From Argyresthia goedartella (Eukaryota; Arthropoda; Insecta; Lepidoptera; Argyresthiidae), in the NCBI GenBank assembly GCA_949825045.1, contig OX463814.1:35358383-35422382 (forward strand): a DNA stretch of 64,000 nt, read 5' to 3'. Below the pieces are notes generated by a model. The model was not told the origin of the DNA. It ran no database searches and saw only the letters and a program-made list of their open reading frames with translations. Below, in pieces: positions 27,301-36,300 of the stretch (the stretch's first letter is position 1; every line of letters begins with the position of its first letter). A program made the translations under genes and the position numbers.

Positions 27301-30300
27301 ATAGAGCGAAAGATTTTAGTTTCATGCGACTAATATGGAAGATACATAAAAGGTGATGGATGATTGATAGCGAGTTTAGGGTACCGCAGAGAGATTAAGT
27401 ATGAAACCATTTTCAAGTTATAATACGGAATGAATTTGAATAGTATGGGATGTATAAATTTCATATTGAGTATGTATGTACAAAATATTTAGTATGCAAA
27501 AGAAGTTCAGCTTTAATCACAGATATACTTAAAAAAAAAAAACGAACGACGGAACCACTAACGTTAGTTTATTATAAAAGTTTGTTTAGAAATTGTACTT
27601 GCATTTATTTTACAGATTGCTTTCGAGTCTATTAATAGAATTATAGTCTGACCAGCGGATATGGTCACTTCTTCTTGTTTTATATTGAGAGTTGAAAAGT
27701 ATGGAAATTGAATGAAATTAAAAGTTAATCGTTGTTATGAAGGTTTATTTAATATTTGATATTTTTGAGTTTTATGATAGTATTACATAGGAAAGTTGAT
27801 TTTTGTTTGGATTTGGGAATGTTGGTTTTTGTTGTCGTTAGGATTAAAAAGTATGAATTTGAGAGAAGGTGTGGAATGTGCAGGATTGTTACTCTAGGCC
27901 ACAGAGCAAGTTAGTTGGGAACACTTCGTTTGTTAAGTTTTCGAGAAAAGTAGGACTGATCATCCAATCTTTACAGAATGTCTTAAAATTCGAAGGATTC
28001 ATATGGATTGAGTTTAAGTTATGTTTTTAGTGTGGTACGTGACTATTGGCGAGACCGATATGTCATTGTATTTTCAGCAAAGTCTCAAAGGTACAAGGTA
28101 CAAGGCACGAATCCTTCGCTTCGATCATGACGTGAACGAGTTTCCTTTGTGAGAACGTGGGATATCGATGACCTAATAAGCTCGCGAGCAGGCTCAGGCA
28201 GGTAGACCTGGAGCCAGGTACTAGTAGTATATGTATTTAAGTATTGTTATAATAATAAAAGTACCATAAGACGTCTATAAATAAATAAATAATAAAAAGT
28301 ACCTATAAATGTGCACTCACTACATGTGAATATTAAGGGTCCGGATCCCGATAATTAAAGTACCTATATGAAGTGATAAGGAGATTATAATAAAGACTTT
28401 GTTTGAAAGAGATTGTTTATGAAAAGAAAAGTACATTTTGATGGGTTTTGAAAAGATGGTTATTATATTATGTTTATGTAGAGTGTTTTTTGGATAAGAA
28501 AGTAATAATGAGATTTATGACAAATATAAAAATGGTATTTACTAGATATATGAAAAAAAAAGAAGTTTGAATAAAACATAGACAAAGAGTTATAAAGAAT
28601 GTCAAAGGATATAAAGTTATAATTTTCTTGTAAAATTTTGAGAGTATGGTAGTAAATTAGAAGTATTGTTTTTGTTATTGAGAGCATGCACTTAAGTAGA
28701 GCGGAAAGTCTGTTTTTGTTGTCTGGTATGCAAGTAAGAAAATGAATGAGTTAAAATATTGCTGAAAGAGAAAGCAAAAATAAATAAACGTTATTGTCGT
28801 CAACCCTACACCTAAAACAGATAGATATTTTGGTTTCGTGTATTTACTTGTGTATGTACTTATTCGTTTATTTCGTGTATTCAAAATTAGTTTTAGAAAA
28901 TATGTAACCTAATGTTCTTATGTAATCATTATAAATGTACTTTAATGAAGTTGTTAAAAATAGGTGTTAAAAAGGGGTGAGAAATAGTAATAAATGGTTA
29001 TAGTTTATTTTGATAGTATTTCCAAAATTGTATCAGGCAAACAAAAATAAAAAAGGTTTTCATTTGTTATATTTTTTACAGATTTTAAATTTTCAATTGA
29101 TATTTTTACACAGGTGATTTATTTTATTGTTATTTTTACAGAAATTAGTTACTTATTAGATTGTTGTTTTGATGTTATTAGATCTAAATTGTTAAATGTC
29201 ATAAAAATTATATGCATATTTTTTACTTTCAAAAAAGGGGGAAGGTGTAGTGTATGCACACCTGAACCCTACTTACATCTATAAATAGCCTCTTTATTAT
29301 GATTCATGACTCAATATACAACTGTCTTTCGAACATGTGACTGCCTCATTCCACACCTAATAGGCCGATCCTTACAAATGTCCCCACCGTGGGGCACGAG
29401 CCTTTACCCGGATACGAGTAAGATTAAGCCATACTCTACCAGGCTGGCTCAGTGTGGGTTGATGGAGGGGTATCGGGCTAGTGGCCAACCCGACTGTCAG
29501 AAGTTATCAAGCTGCCGAATGTACTTTGAATCACTGTTGTTATTTTTAATTGCATTCTACTAGAACAAAATAAGTACGACATGTACATGCAGCTTAATGC
29601 TTAGTGCTGTAAAAGTATCTAATTGCAATATCCGGAAAGTATTACTAAGTATTAAGTAACTTCTGGGACTCGGGTGAAATAGCCACAAGTGCGGACCGAT
29701 CACCCGCCTGAGGTTCAGCGGGCGTCCCACCTCACCGTCATCGAGTATTATGTGCCTAATGTAAAACCGGTCATGTGACAGAGGACGTCGTCAGCCCCGC
29801 ACACGAAGGGTTTCTATACCATTGTTCACGAAAAAAACGTAAAACGACAGTATTAAATACTAGGTAGTACTACATTCAAGGCCGTACCTACATCGAAACA
29901 TTGATGTACTCAGGTTAACGAAACTATTTGCTCATTGAAACCGGAAGTGGAATTTGAGTAATTTAATAACAGAAATAAAATAAAATATGATGAAAAACTT
30001 AATAATATTGATTATAATTCGAATGAGGAATTATTAATCGCATAATGACATTCGTCATTGATTGATAACAGATATTGAGTTTTGTGCATAGTTATTTTAC
30101 TATGCACAAAACTCAATATCTGCAATTAAAGATCATTTCCGGGATAAGAATGGGTAATTCCAGTTCACTGTTAAACAAATAAAATAAAATGGCTCAGAAA
30201 ATGACCATAACAATAATTTGTTGTATGGATATTTCCTTTTAATTCGTAAAAACTGCTATGTTTCATATTTTGTTGTTATAGCGGCAACCCTCTGTTAAAA

Positions 30301-33300
30301 TTTCAGTTCTCCACCTATTTCGGTTGATCCGGTAGAGCCCGGTGACAGACGGACAGACGGAAGGACGGTCAGACGGACATACGGACGGACGGACTGACGG
30401 ACAGATGGACAGCGGAGGCTTAGTAATAGGGTCCCGTTTGGCAACTTTCGGGTACGGAACCACCTTTTAACACTTGGTAGCAAGCAGTGAAGAGTTTGAG
30501 TTAGAATACTAACCGGGCAGCACAAATCGGCAGGGATGCGTGTTGCACGGAACCGGCAGGGAGCTACTTCTCATGATGCAACATCGTCTGCTCAAATCCG
30601 GCAGGTTGATCATAGGCACATCTTCCATATTCACCTGAAAAAGGATAAACGAACGTTTTAACTTAGATAATGAGCGCTCAAGGGGGGGGGGGGGGTGATG
30701 GAAAATTCGAAAGCAGAAAGTTGACTTCGGAACTTTGTTTGGATTAATTAGGAGAAAAACATATTAAAAGTCTTGACCCATTTAAGTTGAACCCTGGAGG
30801 AGCGGGAGGAGGGTAGGGGTGGGGCACAACATATTATTATTAATAATGTTTATTCAGATAACAATGATCCATTTTGTTAGTACTAGTATTAGAAACTAAT
30901 ATTTTTATCTACACACGTATCATAAACCCTCTGCGTACAAAAACCGCACATTACGATCAGCATAATGTTAAACTACTTGGTAAAAACTCATTTCTTATCC
31001 GAAAAATTACACATTATGACCATAATGTGCAGTTTTTCTACATATTATGACATTCAAATTTCGAAAGCCGACGCCCGCCTGCGTGCCGTCCCTAGTTTGT
31101 CTGTGAAGTTGGTACTGACATTCAAATTTCGAACGCCGAGACGCCCGCCTGCGTGAAGTTGGTACTACAGAACAAGCTAAACAACTGCAGAGCCACAATG
31201 CCGGTCAAACATGCGGTTCCTGAACACATCAAAGAGAGCTTATGATATGTGTGTAGATAAACTAGTGTATGTAACTGTACATAATTAGGCATTAAAACTC
31301 TCGAGTGATATTATTATGACCCACTTTCGAGTATTAATGCCCTCCATTATGTAGCAGTCACATAAACTACTATTACCTACACATTTATTAAATTTAAACT
31401 AAGAAGGCCCCATTCTGTTTGTTTTTAACCGAAAGCAGAAGGAAGGTGATATTTTTCGAGCGTATGTGTGTATATACGTATGGACATTTCGTTAGCACGC
31501 GCTATATCCCAAACGGCATGACGGATTTTGTTCAAGTTCAAGTTTAAAGATTTTTATTCATAATAGCATAAAAATTGAGACTTAATGAACGCCATAACAT
31601 AATCAAGAAAGCATAATATATCATTAAGTAGGTGCCTAATTATTACATAGAACATAATATATAGGGTGCAATAAACTGGTTTAATGCCAGATGTCGGTGT
31701 CTTATAAAAAGTCATTAATTTTGTAGTAGGCCTTAGTGCACAAAGTGTGCTTTATACATTTTTTGAATCAAGCTTCAGTCAAGTTTTGTATAATGAATGA
31801 GGTGTCTTTGGATTCGTCTCAATTGTAGGTGTGTCATAGGCTAAATGATTTTAGTGAAAAGTCAACAGGTTTTCAAAATAATTTGTGCCGCTTCTTTCTT
31901 ACTCCATGTACGTAACTACGTTACCACATACAAACTTATGGATGCATCTTCATGTATTGAAACATTTTACAATTTTACATTTACATTCAGGCACATACAT
32001 TGCTTCTGGCCCCACACGAGGATACCGTGTCGTGGGAACCAGAAACAGCTACGTCACACACATAAAAACATCCAAGACCTGGCGTTTTTTTCTATCCCCA
32101 GCCGGGGGTCGAACCCCGGACCTCTCGCACGGTAGGCAGAGCCACAAACGCATACATTAATAAAACAAAATTAAAAAAATCTTCTTCCTGTAAATAATAA
32201 TTTACAGAAAAAAATTATAATTTTGATTTAAATAGGATTTGATTTCGACAGGAGAAATAAATTATTAATTTGTATGTATGTATGTACGTATATATGTTTT
32301 ACGTATGAATGTATGTTTAATCCTGTGTCCCCTCGTAACTACTCAACGGTTCAACCGATTTTGCTAAACGAACGTCATTAGGTTCGCCTTGCTGGCGCGA
32401 GTTTATTATAAAAAATGGCGGATTTTATGCGCAGGCTAAATAAACTCGGGGGTATCCAAATAAAGGGCTTTAAAAGGCGACTACGGAAATATTTACTAAT
32501 CTTGAACAAGCTATGAATAACGGGACAATTCAATCTCATACAGTAATAATAAATAATAATAATAATACCTTGGACACTATTTACAGATCTAGCCCCAAAC
32601 TAGGATTCCCTGTATCTTGGGTACTAGCCAACGATACACATACTTATATAGATAAATATTGTACTTAGATAGACAAACAAGCATGACTAAGGTACACACG
32701 TCCGTTCTCATCAAACAAATATTTGCCCCCACCGGGACTCGAACCCGGGACCCTTGCATTCGTAGGCAGGGTCACTGCCGACTCGGCCATTCGGGTCGTC
32801 ATTGGGTTCCGATTGCATTTTAATTAAATTTAATTGACAATCTTAATATTTACGTTAAGTCTTATCTGCTTGTGTTGTGCTTTTTAGTGTACCGCAGCAG
32901 GGTTGTTTTAATTTGAGTTATTGTTGTTATCGAATTGGGTCTTGAATTGATCTCGACTGTATGACTTCCCCCCTGAACTGAAAGCTGGATCCGCCCCTAG
33001 AGGTCGCAAAGTGTTTTTTAATCAAAAGGATTGAAAAACACTGATGTCCTACAACACATTTTACTAGGACGCATAGTTTTCGAGATATAAGCAAAACACC
33101 CAAAAAAACGGGACCTTCTTACGGCTATTAGTTTCTATGGTTTTGCGGACTTGCGGCTGAGCATTCAAGAAGAATAAGTAAACTCACCATAATCAAATCT
33201 GCAAGCAAAACCATCTCATGATCACCCCCCGTCACAGACAGCGGCAGATGAGCCGCCAGCTCAAAGTAGGTTGGCCAGGACTCCATTCTCTTCATTACCA

Positions 33301-36300
33301 GTTGGAACTCCGCATCGTAGACCATCTCGACCGGAGCCTTGGGCTTGAGCGCGCGGAGGCAGTTGGTACTCGCCCAGAGCGAGCGAGCCCATTCGCGGAA
33401 CTCTTCCTGCTCTTTGAGGTAGATTTCTTTGAATTGCTGGAAACATGAAACATTGCAATAAATACACAATTAACCCAATTACTTTACAAGTACTGGGTTC
33501 CGTACCCGAAGGGTGCCAAACGGTACCCTATTTAGTATAGTCTTCGCTGTCCGTCTATCCGTCGGCGGGCTCTATCTGATAAACTGTAGAATAGGTTGTG
33601 CAGAACAGGGTTGAAATTTTCACATAATGAATTTCTGTTGCTGATACAGCAACAAATAATTAACTACACGCAATTTGAATACTTATATGGGATCTCCAAA
33701 CAAGAAACGTATTTTTCCGACTTCTGAGCTAAAAATAGCACCGTCGTCGCCGCTTGATTTTGGGTCATCAGGCGGAAAAATTCTATTTCTAACTCGTTCA
33801 AAAAGGCTTCATACGAACCTCGCTACGACCCTCGCCTTAGGCTCGTGGCGTAAACTCCTCGGTTCGTAATTATAAGCCGTTGCGAACTCGTGGGAAATGT
33901 AATAAATCTGGCCATAGTTAGTGGGTACCAGATTTACTACATTACCGAAAAGATGTTACTATTCATGAAATTTTTGCGGTATTACTTAAAATACCTAGAT
34001 TGTTTAGTCTTTGCCCAGCAGTGGGCTGATTATGATATTTTGTTTATTTAGGACATGATTACCTCAATGGTATTTGATTGCAAGTCAAAATAGACACTTT
34101 TTAGGAACTGTCGAAACGGTAATTTTGTTCACGAGTTTTATGAAATACTTGCATGTGACGTCATACTTTTTAACACAAAATTGAGTTTATAAAATGCAAC
34201 TGCTGGAAATATACAATTCTGATATTGTCAAACGTTTTTGTTGAAATAGCTTCAGTTTGAGACAAGATTCTAGATTTATTGGACTACATTGTCAAATACC
34301 GCATTAAATTAAATTTAATGTGTTGCTGAAAAGAAGGTTCCGGGAGCCTAAATGATGATGAGTGATGGGGCAGGTATCACCTAGCGACACCCGATTGTCG
34401 AACCCCCAAACTGGTTGCTGCAAGTGGCTCCGTCCGCTCCAAAGCCAAGGATGATGACCGCAGCAGAAGGTCCAATGCCAGCCAGACCTGATCGTCGGCG
34501 GCAATTGGACCAGAGGATGATAGGCCACCACCCTCGCCTGCGTGGGAAAATTGTCGCCGCGTCAGCGATCGCCCCTTTCAAAAGGGGTTGCGATGATAGT
34601 TGATGATTGACGAATTAAACGTTAACTCTAGTTTGATGATAAATAATTAATTTACTACACTTAAAGTTATGAAAACTGAAAGTTAATGTTTGACGGGTGT
34701 CCTTTGAGCAAGGTTTAACTGAGAGGTTAGATTATGACACAATTGCCCCAGGCGACGGCCCCTGAACAAGAATTAATTGAATGAAGGACTGGTAGAGACA
34801 TGAACCAACATTTCAGAGACAGACAAATGAAGAGCATTTGCCATGACATTGTGTTAATTTGGATTAACACTGTTCAGGTAAGCTGACTACTATATCTTAG
34901 TTTTAATATGGAACACATCGGGCTGTTCCATCTGTCGCAAATGTGACAATATTTGACGTTTTCGGGTTCCAATTTGAATGAAAAATTATCGTTAGAATTG
35001 GCGTTAGTCTTCATCAATTCAAATCAGAACACCTTTGTCTGCTGTAGCGAAAACATCCCTTTTCGTCTGTCGTGTCGCGCAGTAGATAGAATCACTCTCA
35101 CAACTGTCGTTTTGATAGTATAAAAGTGTGTTTTGGCGGTCAACTATTTGCCGAGTCAGCTTAACCGAACCAGCAAGAAGCAGTGGGACTTCACGCCGCC
35201 GAGCCCAGATCCAGGTTGCGATCGTGAAGAGGCTTTCAGAAGCAAAGCAGAGCTGATGTAGCTTTCCAAGCGTGAGTAGCCTGACCCAGGAACGGAGGTA
35301 AGTGAAGCTCTCATCTCTCCTTGTTGGGCCTAGAAGTCTATAATGCCACACAACAAACTTTCCTTCACAAACCCTTTTCGTTATCGTCATACAGTCCACT
35401 ATATAGCTCACTCCGATCGTACAAACACAATGTCATACTTGTATATCCGCACAAAGCTTCATCACTATATAATGCGAGTACAAATTATAGAAACAAATAT
35501 TAGACAAAAAAACGCCTCAAAGGGGTTCATCACAAAAGCAAGATCCTCTGAACCAGGAAAGGCCCAGAGTGGTTGTCAAAGCCTCTGTCGCTCAAACGTC
35601 GCCCAATGTCCTTGATAAAGGCCCTACCATGCAAACCCCAAATACGATATATTTTCAATTCCTTTACAGAAACAAACCTCAAAGACTTTCATATCATAAT
35701 TTGTCGGGTTCCTGATGAACTCCTGCGGCAGTACTTCAGGGTACTTTTGGCTCAGCACCTTTATGCCCTGGAAGTGCTGTGCCTTCGTCAGCGACGATAG
35801 CTTCAAGTGTGGTGTGAAGTGGTAGCCAGGGATGTAGAGGTGACGATTTTTGTTGTTGTTGTTGTTGTTCTGAAATGATAATCAAATTGAATTTTATTTT
35901 ATATCATTTACTAACATTCCGGCCTCTCAGAATCATGGAATTGTGTCAAAACTAATTAATAACAGAATTTTGCTGTCAGCAGTCTTGTTGGCTTGCCATA
36001 GGTTCTATTTTCAAAGGCATTTCTAAAATTAGTTGGATTAGTTGAATGAGCCTAGCTCACGGTTCTGGTAAATAATATCATATTGTATAAGTAGTGCCAG
36101 ATTTGTAGTCCTCTGACCCACAGAGGCGTATCAGGTGAGGGGAGGTGATGTGAGGGACGCACGGCGGGCTGCGCATGGACTGCGGCCAGCTGCGCGCATT
36201 TTGTGAGCGTTGATTGGCTCGCCAGTCATACTTTGTCTCTTGCGTCGATACGGTATTCTACAGGCGTCTGAAGCAGTTGTATTCTAAATTGTTATTGCCG

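Larger units (their letters stand above)
26004..29376. mobile_element. Non-coding LTR retrotransposon with two identical LTRs
   Basis: The 131-bp LTRs (26004-26134 and 29246-29376) start TGTAGTG, end CCTTACA and showed no difference when compared by eye. Flanked by AATG on both sides (4-bp duplication). After the left LTR comes tggcgaccgtgcc, a typical insect primer-binding site; before the right LTR is the polypurine tract aaaaaagggggaagg. The internal 3111 bp is AT-rich and has no gag, protease or RT that I can read, so it depends on another element. Lies in Ice2 intron 5, 50 bp from exon 6. Confidence 0.9.

Noticed and set aside
26104..29563. Short open frames inside the LTR element as a hidden gag/pol
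   Set aside because: No RT, protease or gag motif could be read in six frames; AT-rich and stop-dense.
33218..33448. 76-codon plus-strand frame
   Set aside because: Antisense of Ice2 exon 4, whose splice sites and phase are convincing.
35100..35290. LTR or independent host promoter
   Set aside because: TATA-like motif and gtaagt donor are suggestive, but no matching repeat, primer-binding site or coding exon was found.
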